Origin: Pseudomonas sp. MMS21 TM103
GTDB taxonomy: Bacteria > Pseudomonadota > Gammaproteobacteria > Pseudomonadales > Pseudomonadaceae
DNA length: 64,000 bases
Reading direction: 5' to 3'
NCBI RefSeq assembly: GCF_022132145.1
Contig: NZ_JAJISP010000005.1
Span: 186,001 to 250,000 of the forward strand
Shown: one piece after another, positions 18,225-25,556 of the stretch
How the letters are laid out: every line of letters begins with the position of its first letter
Position numbering within the stretch: position 1 is the first letter of the stretch
The notes under the pieces: generated by a model
What the model saw: only the letters and a program-made list of their open reading frames with translations
Databases searched by the model: none
Told to the model about the DNA's origin: nothing
Translations under genes and position numbers: made by a program

Positions 18225-19427
18225 CTAAGCCGTGATCGGCTGCCCCTGGGCCACGGGTGGGCGAGCCAGGCCGAGAAAATCGCTCAAGGCGACTTTCTGC
18301 GCGATGGCATCCTGATACCCCAGCTCGATCAGCTCGCTGCAATAGCCGGCCTCGAACAGCAGATAGCTGAGTACACCCGCACCACTGACCTTGGTCGCCC
18401 CCGGTCCACGCAGGAACAGGCGCACCGCTGCCGGCATCTCATGGCGATGGCGGGCGGCAATCACATCCAGCGGCTGACTCGGCGAGATCACCAGCACCTC
18501 CACCGGATTGAGCCCCAGGCCCCGCGGGCGCTGCTCAGGCGGGATCAGCTTGCTCATCAGGTTGAGCCGCTCGAGCAGTTCGATGTCGCCTTCCAGGCTG
18601 TCGATAAAGGTGCTGTTGAGCATATGCCCGCCGATTTGCGCCAGGCTCGGCGGCTTGGCAGCCTGTACTGCCCCAATCACAGCATTGCCGTGCTCAGCCT
18701 GTGGGTTATGGCTGACGCCAACCACCAACACCCGGTTAGCGCCCAGGTGCAGGGCCGGACTGATAGGCGCGGACTGGCGCACGGCGCCGTCGCCGAAGTA
18801 TTCGCGGTTGATCTTCACCGCCGGAAACAGCAGCGGGATGGAAGAGCTGGCCAGTAGATGTTCGACGGACAAACGGGTCGGTACGCCGACCCGGCGATGG
18901 CGCATCCAGGGGTCGATGGTGGCGCGCCCCTGATAGAAGGTCACGGCATGCTCGGACTCGTAGCCGAAGGCCGTCACCGCCACGGCACGCAACTGGCGCT
19001 GGCGAACTGCGGCCGCGATTCCGGAGAAATCCAGTTCGCGCCGGATCAGTTCGCCCAGCGGCGAACTGTCGAGTAGCGCCACCGGCACCTCCCTACCCAG
19101 GCCGAGCAAGCTGTGACCGATGAAGCGGGCGGCCTGACGCAGCACCCCCAGCCAGTCGCTGCGATACACCTGATGCGCATGAAAACCCTGCCAGACAGCG
19201 GTCAGCCGGCGAACCGCGTCACCAAAATGCAAGGCCCCGCACGCCAGGCCGACCGCATTGATCGCCCCCGCCGAGGTCCCGACGATCACCGGAAAGGGAT
19301 TCTGCGCGGGATCCGGCAGCAAATCTGCAATCGCCGCCAGCACTCCGACCTGATAAGCCGCCCGCGCGCCACCACCAGTGAGAATCAGCCCGGTTACCGG
19401 CTCGTTGGAGGGGGTGTCGGCTGTCAT
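18225..19427 (-). CDS. Patatin-like phospholipase
   Basis: A 400-residue patatin family protein. The oxyanion glycine motif GGGARAAYQVG (residues 18-28) is followed by the nucleophile elbow GTSAG (Ser52). The dyad aspartate lies in FGDGAVRQSAP. A C-terminal region of about 100 residues, rich in leucine and arginine, follows. Bacterial members hydrolyse phospholipids, and the physiological role here is unknown. The start at 19427 (MTADTPSNEP) is preferred over the longer frame, whose first 17 codons lack a family match. It is 66 bp downstream of lpxL. Confidence 0.88.
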   Translation of the reverse strand: MTADTPSNEPVTGLILTGGGARAAYQVGVLAAIADLLPDPAQNPFPVIVGTSAGAINAVGLACGALHFGDAVRRLTAVWQGFHAHQVYRSDWLGVLRQAARFIGHSLLGLGREVPVALLDSSPLGELIRRELDFSGIAAAVRQRQLRAVAVTAFGYESEHAVTFYQGRATIDPWMRHRRVGVPTRLSVEHLLASSSIPLLFPAVKINREYFGDGAVRQSAPISPALHLGANRVLVVGVSHNPQAEHGNAVIGAVQAAKPPSLAQIGGHMLNSTFIDSLEGDIELLERLNLMSKLIPPEQRPRGLGLNPVEVLVISPSQPLDVIAARHRHEMPAAVRLFLRGPGATKVSGAGVLSYLLFEAGYCSELIELGYQDAIAQKVALSDFLGLARPPVAQGQPITA

Positions 19428-19493
19428 AGGGCGTTCCGAAAGTCCGTTTGATGGGCTGGCCGGGGCGCACCACGCCACGGGCCACTCAGGCGC

Positions 19494-20423
19494 CTAACCG
19501 CGGCGCTTCTGGTACATCTTCGCCTCACCGGCCGGGCGCGTCTTGAAACGCCGGTGCGCCCACAGGTACTGCTCAGGCTGCTGACGAATCGCCGCTTCGA
19601 TCCACTGATTGACCCGCAAACAGTCGGCTTCCTCGCTCTCCCCGGGAAAATCAGCCAGCGGCGGGTGCACCACCACCTTATAGCCGGAGCCATCGGCCAG
19701 TCGTGTCTGGGTGAAGGGAATCACCCGCGCCCGGCCCAGGCGAGCGAACTTGCTGGTCGCCGTCACCGTCGCGGCCGGCACGCCAAACAGCGGCACGAAC
19801 ACACTGCGCTGCGCGCCATAGTCCTGATCCGGCGCGTACCAGACCACCTGGCCGGTGCGCAGCAACTTGAGCATGCCACGCACATCGTCACGCTCGATCA
19901 CGCCCTGCAGCCGCTGCTCGCGCCCCCGGCGCTGGATATAGTCGAACAATGGATTCTTGTGCTCGCGGTACATGCCATACATGTGCTGACGCATGCCCAG
20001 CAGACCGCCGCCCATTTCCAGGGTGGTGAAATGCAGGGCCATCAGCAGCACACCCTGCCCTTCGGCCTCGGCCGCACGCAAATGCTCCAGCCCCTCGACC
20101 TGCCCCAACCTGGCCAGCCGCGCCGCCGGCCACCACCAACTGATCGCCATCTCGAAGAAGGTCATGCCGGTCGAGGCGAAATTTTCCCGCAACAAGCTGG
20201 CGAGCTCATCGGCCGACAGCTCGGGGAAGCACAGCTCCAGGTTGCGCGCGGCGATCTGCCGGCGCGAACGCGCCAGGTGAAACATCAAGCCACCAAGCCG
20301 ACGCCCCAGCCACATCAACACCCGGTAAGGCAGCAACGAAACCAGCCACAGCGCACCGAGCCCCAGCCACAGCAGCCAAAAGCGCGGATGGAGGAAGTAG
20401 GCACGAAAACGAGGACGATCCAC
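19494..20423 (-). CDS. lpxL: Lipid A acyltransferase of the LpxL/HtrB family
   Basis: This lysophospholipid/lipid A acyltransferase adds a secondary (probably lauroyl) chain to the Kdo2-lipid A precursor at the inner membrane. One N-terminal membrane anchor (FWLLWLGLGALWLVSLLPY) is followed by the H-x4-E catalytic motif (ALHFTTLE) and later YAPDQDYG. I favour a GTG start at 20423 (309 residues, VDRPRFRAYFLHPRF). The decayed copy upstream has ATG at exactly this place, and similarity to it continues through the GTG into the leader. An ATG at 20456 would give 320 residues. The neighbourhood with minC matches P. aeruginosa. Confidence 0.9.
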   Translation of the reverse strand: MDRPRFRAYFLHPRFWLLWLGLGALWLVSLLPYRVLMWLGRRLGGLMFHLARSRRQIAARNLELCFPELSADELASLLRENFASTGMTFFEMAISWWWPAARLARLGQVEGLEHLRAAEAEGQGVLLMALHFTTLEMGGGLLGMRQHMYGMYREHKNPLFDYIQRRGREQRLQGVIERDDVRGMLKLLRTGQVVWYAPDQDYGAQRSVFVPLFGVPAATVTATSKFARLGRARVIPFTQTRLADGSGYKVVVHPPLADFPGESEEADCLRVNQWIEAAIRQQPEQYLWAHRRFKTRPAGEAKMYQKRRG

Positions 20424-20574
20424 GGATGATTCCACACAAGCGACAAAGGCCGGCATTCTACAGGACTCGGCCCGGCTTGCGATCCATCGGCGTCAGACTG
20501 CCCGCTAGCGCCGCGAGGCGCGTGCCCCACATGAATGGGGGCAATGCCGCAAGCCCGCCTTCAGGGGAGCGCGA

Positions 20575-20849
20575 CCCGTGCGATCCAGGACGCATCTTGT
20601 TGCGCCGATGGCTCCCCAGGTACTGCTCGGAATAGCCCGCGATCGCCCGATCGACCCACCGATTGATCAACAGGCTGTCGGCCTCCCCGCTGGCTGCCGG
20701 AAACCGGCACATCGGCGCACCCAGCGTAGGCCCAACACGAGCGACACCCGGCAAGGCAACTGCACGATCACCCGCAACAGAGCCAGCCCCCGCCACAACA
20801 GCTAGAAACGCGGATGCAGGAAATAGGCACGAAAACGAGGACGGTCCAT
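20575..20849 (-). pseudogene. Decayed tandem copy of lpxL
   Basis: From the ATG at 20849 the minus strand reads MDRPRFRAYFLHPRF, matching the start of lpxL, then hits a TAG stop. About 35 codons further on, the sequence jumps, in another frame, to the lpxL C-terminus: EADSLLINRWVDRAIAG followed by SEQYLGSHRRNKMRP, against EADCLRVNQWIEAAIRQ and PEQYLWAHRRFKTRP. So roughly 220 central codons are deleted and the remainder is frameshifted. The leader upstream of the ATG also resembles the lpxL leader, including a TATAAAAT/TGTAGAAT element, so the duplication included the promoter. Confidence 0.8.
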
Positions 20850-20978
20850 GGCGCATTTCGCACAAACGACAACGCGCGGCATTTTATAGGCTCCCAGACG
20901 CGGCTTGCAGCCCAGCGGGGTTATCGCTATAAGTCCGGGCTACTTTCGTCACGACCGACAAGGCGTATCAGGCAGACC

Positions 20979-21719
20979 ATGAGCCAAGCCGATCTACTCG
21001 AGCAAGACCCCGTATTCCAGCTCAAGGGCAGCATGCTGGCCATCACCGTGATGGAACTGGCGCACAACGACCTCGAGCGCCTCGACCAGCAACTGGCGGC
21101 GAAAGTCGCCCAGGCGCCGAATTTCTTCAGCAATACCCCGCTGGTGTTGGCCCTGGACAAGCTGCCGGAAGGCGAAGGCAGCCTCGACCTGGCGGCGCTG
21201 ATGGCCGTATGCCGTAACCATGGCCTGCGCACCCTGGCCGTGCGCGCCAATCGTGAAGACGACATCGCCGCCGCCGGCGCCCTGGATTTGCCGGTGCTGC
21301 CGCCCTCCGGCGCCCGCGAGCGTCCAGTCGATCCGACGGGCGGTAGCGCCACGCCAAAAAAACCGGAAAAGCCCGCAGAGCCCGAGGTCAGGCCGAGCAA
21401 GATCATCACCAGCCCGGTGCGCGGCGGCCAGCAGGTCTACGCTCAGGGCGGCGACCTGATCGTCCTCGCGCCGGTCAGCTCCGGCGCGGAACTTCTCGCC
21501 GATGGCAACATCCATGTTTACGCGCCCATGCGCGGTCGCGCCCTGGCTGGCATCAAGGGCAACACCAAGGCACGCATCTTCTGTCAGCAAATGGGTGCGG
21601 AATTACTGTCCATCGCCGGTCAATACAAGGTCGCCGAAGACCTGCGCCGTGACCCTTTATGGGGCGAGCCGGTACAAGTCAGCTTGTCGGGTGACGTGTT
21701 GAACATCACCCGCCTTTAA
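20979..21719 (+). CDS. minC: Septum site-determining protein MinC
   Basis: MinC inhibits FtsZ polymerisation and is recruited to the membrane by MinD, blocking division at the poles. The 246 residues have the N-terminal FtsZ-inhibiting domain and a Pro/Lys-rich linker (around residues 115-145). The C-terminal beta-helix domain contains VRGGQQVYAQGGDLIVL, GNIHVYAPMRGRALAGIKG and ARIFCQQMGAELLSIAG, the MinD-binding signature. The start at 20979 (MSQADLLEQDP) is the conserved one. Confidence 0.97.
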   Translation: MSQADLLEQDPVFQLKGSMLAITVMELAHNDLERLDQQLAAKVAQAPNFFSNTPLVLALDKLPEGEGSLDLAALMAVCRNHGLRTLAVRANREDDIAAAGALDLPVLPPSGARERPVDPTGGSATPKKPEKPAEPEVRPSKIITSPVRGGQQVYAQGGDLIVLAPVSSGAELLADGNIHVYAPMRGRALAGIKGNTKARIFCQQMGAELLSIAGQYKVAEDLRRDPLWGEPVQVSLSGDVLNITRL

Positions 21720-21819
21720 CGGATACTGCCGCCAATTTTCAGGGACATAACAAAGGCATCTGGAAGCCGCATATGGCTGTCGGATTCCCGTCTTTCTTCA
21801 CATTTTGGGGTGAATCACC

Positions 21820-22632
21820 TTGGCCAAGATCCTCGTAGTCACTTCCGGCAAGGGTGGCGTGGGTAAAACCACCACCAGCGCCGCCATCGGTACCGGCCTC
21901 GCCCTGCGCGGGCACAAGACTGTCATCGTCGACTTCGACGTCGGCTTGCGTAACCTCGACCTGATCATGGGCTGCGAACGTCGCGTGGTGTATGACTTCG
22001 TCAACGTGGTCAACGGCGAAGCCACGCTGAAGCAGGCGTTGATCAAGGACAAGCGCCTGGAAAACCTCTACGTGCTGGCCGCCAGCCAGACCCGCGACAA
22101 AGACGCGCTGACCGAAGAAGGCGTGGAAAAGGTCATCGAGGAACTGCGCAAAGATTTCGAATACGTGGTCTGCGACTCGCCGGCCGGTATCGAGAAAGGC
22201 GCGCACCTGGCGATGTACTTCGCCGATGAGGCGATTGTCGTGACCAACCCCGAGGTTTCCTCGGTGCGCGACTCCGACCGCATGCTCGGCCTGCTGGCGA
22301 GCAAATCGCGCCGCGCCGTGAAAGGCGAAGAGCCGATCAAGGAGCACCTGCTGCTGACTCGCTACAACCCCGAGCGCGTGACCCGTGGCGAAATGCTCGG
22401 CGTGGAAGACGTCGAGGAAATCCTCGCCATCCGCCTGCTCGGTGTGATCCCGGAATCGCAAGCGGTGCTGAAAGCCTCCAACCAGGGCGTACCGGTCATT
22501 CTCGATGACCAAAGCGACGCCGGTCAGGCCTACAGCGATGCCGTCGACCGTCTGCTCGGCAAGGAAGTTACCCATCGCTTTCTCGATGTGCAGAAGAAAG
22601 GACTCATGCAACGCCTGTTTGGAGCTCGCTAA
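21820..22632 (+). CDS. minD: Septum site-determining ATPase MinD
   Basis: MinD is the membrane-cycling ATPase that positions MinC. The 270 residues show the deviant Walker A GKGGVGKTT, DFDVGLRNLDLIMG, VCDSPAGIEKGA (Walker B) and a C-terminal amphipathic helix (KKGLMQRLFGA) for membrane binding. The start codon is TTG at 21820, preceded by GGGGTG, and no ATG fits. It follows minC by 100 bp and overlaps minE (TAATG). Confidence 0.98.
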   Translation: MAKILVVTSGKGGVGKTTTSAAIGTGLALRGHKTVIVDFDVGLRNLDLIMGCERRVVYDFVNVVNGEATLKQALIKDKRLENLYVLAASQTRDKDALTEEGVEKVIEELRKDFEYVVCDSPAGIEKGAHLAMYFADEAIVVTNPEVSSVRDSDRMLGLLASKSRRAVKGEEPIKEHLLLTRYNPERVTRGEMLGVEDVEEILAIRLLGVIPESQAVLKASNQGVPVILDDQSDAGQAYSDAVDRLLGKEVTHRFLDVQKKGLMQRLFGAR

Positions 22633-22886
22633 TGAATATTTTTGACTTCTTTCGTGAACGCAAAAAGGAACCTACTGCGTCCATTGCGAAAGAGCGTCTG
22701 CAGATCATCGTCGCCCACGAGCGCGGCCAGCGCAGCCAGCCGGATTACCTGCCGGCCCTGCAGCAGGAACTGGTCGAGGTGATTCGCAAGTACGTCAATA
22801 TCGACTCGGATCAAGTGCAGGTCGCCCTGGAAAGCCAAGGCAGCTGCTCGATCCTGGAACTCAACATCACCCTGCCGGATCGCTGA
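22632..22886 (+). CDS. minE: Cell division topological specificity factor MinE
   Basis: MinE stimulates MinD ATPase and drives Min oscillation. The 84 residues start MNIFDFFRERKKEPTASIAKERLQIIVAHER, with the N-terminal membrane-targeting and anti-MinCD region. They end with the topological specificity domain VEVIRKYVNIDSDQVQVAL. Translationally coupled to minD by a one-base overlap. A hairpin without a U run (22894-22919) follows the stop. Confidence 0.97.
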   Translation: MNIFDFFRERKKEPTASIAKERLQIIVAHERGQRSQPDYLPALQQELVEVIRKYVNIDSDQVQVALESQGSCSILELNITLPDR

Positions 22887-22893
22887 TCGGCAC

Positions 22894-22919
22894 GCTGTAG
22901 GGGCCAACTGGCCCTACAG
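22894..22919 (+). terminator. Hairpin after minE
   Basis: CTGTAGGGGCC pairs with GGCCCTACAG around an AACT loop, with one bulged G. There is no U run, so termination here is uncertain; it may mark the minE 3' end. Confidence 0.35.
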
Positions 22920-22981
22920 AGATACCCACTGCACACAGAATCGGCGACCTCGGTCGCCGATTGCGTTTCCCGGAAGCCCCC

Positions 22982-23617
22982 ATGCCGCTCAGCCAAATCG
23001 AAATTATCCACCAGGACGCCGCCCTGCTGGTGATCAACAAGCCCACCCTGCTGCTCTCGGTGCCCGGCCGTGCCGAGGACAACAAGGATTGCCTGGTCAC
23101 CCGCCTGCAGGACAACGGCTTTCCGGAAGCGCGCATCGTCCATCGCCTGGACTGGGAAACCTCGGGCATCATCGTCCTCGCGCGCGACGTCGACAGTCAC
23201 CGCGAGCTGTCGCGCCAGTTTCATGACCGCGAAACCGAAAAAGCCTACATCGCCCTGTGCTGGGGCCAGCCCGAGCAGGACAGCGGCAGCATTGACCTGC
23301 CGCTGCGCTACGACCCGCCGACCAAGCCGCGACATGTGGTCGACCATGAGCAGGGCAAACACGCCCTGACCCACTGGCGCGTGCTCGAGCGCTGTGGCGA
23401 TTACTGCCGGGTCGAACTGACCCCGATCACCGGCCGCTCGCACCAGCTGCGCGTGCACATGCTGTCGATCGGCCACCCGCTGCTCGGCGATGCCCTCTAT
23501 GCCCCGCCCCAGGCCCTGGCCGCCTACCCGCGCCTGTGCCTGCACGCCTGCATGCTCGGCCTGAGCCACCCGCAAAGCGGCGAACGCCTACGCTTCGACT
23601 GCCCCGCGCCGTTCTAG
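22982..23617 (+). CDS. rluA: RluA-family pseudouridine synthase
   Basis: This enzyme isomerises uridine to pseudouridine in rRNA and/or tRNA. The catalytic aspartate is in HRLDWETSGIIV, the RluA-type HRLD-x-x-TSG motif. Family motifs ITGRSHQLRVHM and GHPLLGDALY follow. At 211 residues, without an S4 domain, it resembles E. coli RluA (23S U746 and tRNA U32) more than RluC or RluD. The specificity is inferred from size. The start at 22982 follows GGAAGCCCCC. The position next to minE is typical of pseudomonads. Confidence 0.88.
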   Translation: MPLSQIEIIHQDAALLVINKPTLLLSVPGRAEDNKDCLVTRLQDNGFPEARIVHRLDWETSGIIVLARDVDSHRELSRQFHDRETEKAYIALCWGQPEQDSGSIDLPLRYDPPTKPRHVVDHEQGKHALTHWRVLERCGDYCRVELTPITGRSHQLRVHMLSIGHPLLGDALYAPPQALAAYPRLCLHACMLGLSHPQSGERLRFDCPAPF

Positions 23618-23631
23618 CGACCAGCGCCACA

Positions 23632-23662
23632 CAGGCAGCCCGAAGGCAATCCGGGCTGCCTG
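23632..23662 (+). terminator. Hairpin after rluA
   Basis: An 11-bp perfect stem CAGGCAGCCCG (23632-23642) pairs with CGGGCTGCCTG (23652-23662). No U run follows, so it may be a weak terminator or a processing site. Confidence 0.4.
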
Positions 23663-23747
23663 TCCGCGCAGGCAGGAGCAGGATCGCCACCCGGCGCAAC
23701 GCTTATTACCTGCCGGCAGATCATTCGATAACGTTCTTAAACAGGCT

Positions 23748-23779
23748 CTTGAAGCCGCAGCCGAACGCCAACATATAAG
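23748..23779 (+). promoter_or_regulatory. Possible sigma-32 heat-shock promoter of the hsp20 genes
   Basis: CTTGAAG at 23748-23754 matches the sigma-32 -35 element. After a 13-base spacer, CCAACATATA (23768) resembles the -10 consensus CCCCATNTA with changes. It lies about 75 bp before the first small heat-shock gene. The assignment is by pattern only. Confidence 0.5.
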
Positions 23780-23784
23780 CAGTA

Positions 23785-23853
23785 GCGGGGCTTGAGGCCC
23801 GGCCTTGAGCACCGCAAACAAGTCTCTGGTCAATACACCACAGGAGGTTTGCG
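23785..23853 (+). promoter_or_regulatory. Candidate RNA thermometer in the hsp20 leader
   Basis: The leader contains CGCAAAC (23813-23819), which pairs perfectly with GTTTGCG (23847-23853), the seven bases just before the ATG. Inside this stem, CTCT (23823-23826) can pair with GGAG of the Shine-Dalgarno AGGAGG (23842-23847), with one G-U pair. GGT (23828-23830) can pair with ACC. A second GC-rich hairpin lies at about 23785-23815. Masking of the ribosome site by a bulged stem is the mode of ROSE-type and other heat-shock thermometers, though I see no clear ROSE consensus. Confidence 0.5.
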
Positions 23854-24306
23854 ATGTACGAGTCCCTGCTTAACTTCCCCGGCGGACTGCTCGCCGAGTT
23901 CGAACGGCTGCAGCAGGAGCTACAGCAAGAGTTTGCCAATCCGGGACGAGCGGGCAGCATTCGCGCGCTGGCCAGCGGCGCCTTCCCGGCGCTCAACGTC
24001 GGCAGCAGCCCTTCGGCAATCGAGATCTATGCCTTCGCCCCGGGTCTCGACGCGAGCAAGCTGGATGTGCAGATCCACCAGGGCCTGCTGTCGATCAGCG
24101 GCGAGCGCGAGAGCGCCCTGCCACAAGACAACGGCACCCTGTCGACCTATGCCAACGAACGTTTCGCCGGCCGCTTCAAGCGCACCGTCAGCCTGCCCAG
24201 CGATGCCGACCCGGACAAGGTCCAGGCGCAGTACCGCAACGGCGTGCTGCACATCACGGTGGCGCGCCAGGAATCGGCACAACCGAAACGCATCAACATC
24301 CAGTGA
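23854..24306 (+). CDS. Small heat-shock protein, Hsp20/alpha-crystallin family (first of three)
   Basis: A 150-residue holdase chaperone. The N-terminal arm MYESLLNFPGGLLAEFERLQQELQ is followed by the alpha-crystallin domain from about residue 50 to 140. The latter has ALNVGSSPSAIEIYAFAPGL and the conserved AQYRNGVLHITV end, and the protein closes with a short RINIQ tail. Such proteins hold unfolding clients for DnaK/ClpB. It has a strong AGGAGG ribosome site inside a predicted hairpin and leads a run of three sHSP genes spaced 50-61 bp apart. Confidence 0.92.
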   Translation: MYESLLNFPGGLLAEFERLQQELQQEFANPGRAGSIRALASGAFPALNVGSSPSAIEIYAFAPGLDASKLDVQIHQGLLSISGERESALPQDNGTLSTYANERFAGRFKRTVSLPSDADPDKVQAQYRNGVLHITVARQESAQPKRINIQ

Positions 24307-24356
24307 CCTGGCCGTCACACCCAAGCCACGAATCTGTCTCGATGGAGGAAACCGCG

Positions 24357-24734
24357 ATGAACGAGAAACAAGTAGTCCGCCGCAGCGAATCCGAGGAAGA
24401 GCTGCAGACGCTGTTGCCGCAAGTGGATGTCTTCGAAGACAAGGACGGCATCCTGCTGCTCGTCGACATGCCGGGCGTGCCCAAGGACAAGCTCGAACTG
24501 CGGATCGACAACAACACCCTGCTGATCGAAGGCAACATTGCCCCCGACACCCCGGAAAACATGGAAGCGGTGTATGCCGAGGTGCGCCTGTCGCGCTACC
24601 GCCGGGCCTTCAGCCTGAGCAGCGACCTGGATACCGCGCGGATCGACGCGCAGCTGCGCGATGGCGTGCTCAACCTGCGCATCCCCAAGCATGCCCATGC
24701 GCAACCGCGCAAGATCGAGGTCAAAGTCGCCTGA
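24357..24734 (+). CDS. Small heat-shock protein, Hsp20 family (second of three)
   Basis: A 125-residue protein, essentially the bare alpha-crystallin domain: LLPQVDVFEDKDGILLLVDMPGV at the start and AQLRDGVLNLRIPKH near the end, with tail KIEVKVA. The charged N-terminal arm (MNEKQVVRRSESEEEL) is short. The ATG at 24357 has GGAGGAA upstream. The three copies are divergent from each other, so they are not recent duplicates and may form mixed oligomers. Confidence 0.92.
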   Translation: MNEKQVVRRSESEEELQTLLPQVDVFEDKDGILLLVDMPGVPKDKLELRIDNNTLLIEGNIAPDTPENMEAVYAEVRLSRYRRAFSLSSDLDTARIDAQLRDGVLNLRIPKHAHAQPRKIEVKVA

Positions 24735-24795
24735 ACCGCTTGAGCGGCCGCCCCCCGTTGCAGCGCGCGGCCGCTCGCAACCCGGAGATCACCCC

Positions 24796-25302
24796 ATGGA
24801 AAAGTTCACCGAACTGAAACACAGCCTGGAGGAAACCTGGCACTCGCTCGGCGATGACTGGCGCCACCTGCGCGAGCGTGCCAGCGGCGCCCTGACCCGC
24901 TTCACTCCGCTGGCCAAGAACCACAAGGCGCCGGAAACAACCCCGACATCCGCCGAATTCCCCTCGGCCAACTGGGCCTTGCTGGCCGGCGACCTGTTCG
25001 AGGACAACGACAAGTTCGTGGTACGCCTCGAAGTGCCTGGCCTGGACAAGCAGGACCTGGATATCGAAGTGCGCAGCGACATGCTGATCGTGCGCGGCGA
25101 GAAACGCTATGAACAGGAGTCCAGCAGCGGCCAGTACCGTATCCGCCAATGCGCCTTCGGCAGCTTCCACCGCAGCATCCCGCTGACGGCGCCGGTACTG
25201 GCCGACAAAGCCTCGGCCAGCTACCGCAACGGCGTACTGCGCATCGAACTGCCCAAGACGGAACAGGCCAGCGGCCGGCGCCTCGAAGTACGCGGCGACT
25301 GA
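24796..25302 (+). CDS. Small heat-shock protein, Hsp20 family (third of three)
   Basis: A 168-residue sHSP with a longer N-terminal arm (MEKFTELKHSLEETWHSLGDDW, likely helical). The alpha-crystallin domain runs from about residue 58 to 160 and includes FVVRLEVPGLDKQDLDIEV and ASYRNGVLRIELPK. The tail RRLEVRGD lacks a clear I-x-I motif. The ATG at 24796 follows CCGGAG. It closes the three-gene heat-shock cluster. Confidence 0.92.
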   Translation: MEKFTELKHSLEETWHSLGDDWRHLRERASGALTRFTPLAKNHKAPETTPTSAEFPSANWALLAGDLFEDNDKFVVRLEVPGLDKQDLDIEVRSDMLIVRGEKRYEQESSSGQYRIRQCAFGSFHRSIPLTAPVLADKASASYRNGVLRIELPKTEQASGRRLEVRGD

Positions 25303-25556
25303 CCCGCCAACAACGCATCGCGCCGGGGTACGGAACGCCGCCCGGGTCCTCCTACAAGAGAAGAGCAACGGACAGCGCATTCCCTGTAGGAGGGCCGCGC
25401 CCGTTCCTGACGGGCTTGCGGCATTTCCCACATCCATGTGGGTCACGCACCCCGCGGCGATGGCGGACAACGTCCGCCCACAAGCACAGGCACCGCGCCG
25501 ACCTGCACCTGAGGCCGGCAGCCCGAATCAACCCCGGGTAATCCGGCGCATGTCAC
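25303..25556. repeat. Intergenic stretch with REP-like inverted repeats
   Basis: TCCTCCTACA and its complement TGTAGGAGG lie about 30 bases apart (near 25350-25400), followed by GC-rich palindromic pieces. The TGTAGGAG motif is common in Pseudomonas REP elements. No gene is visible in this 254-bp spacer between the convergent hsp20 and sensor-kinase genes. Confidence 0.35.
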
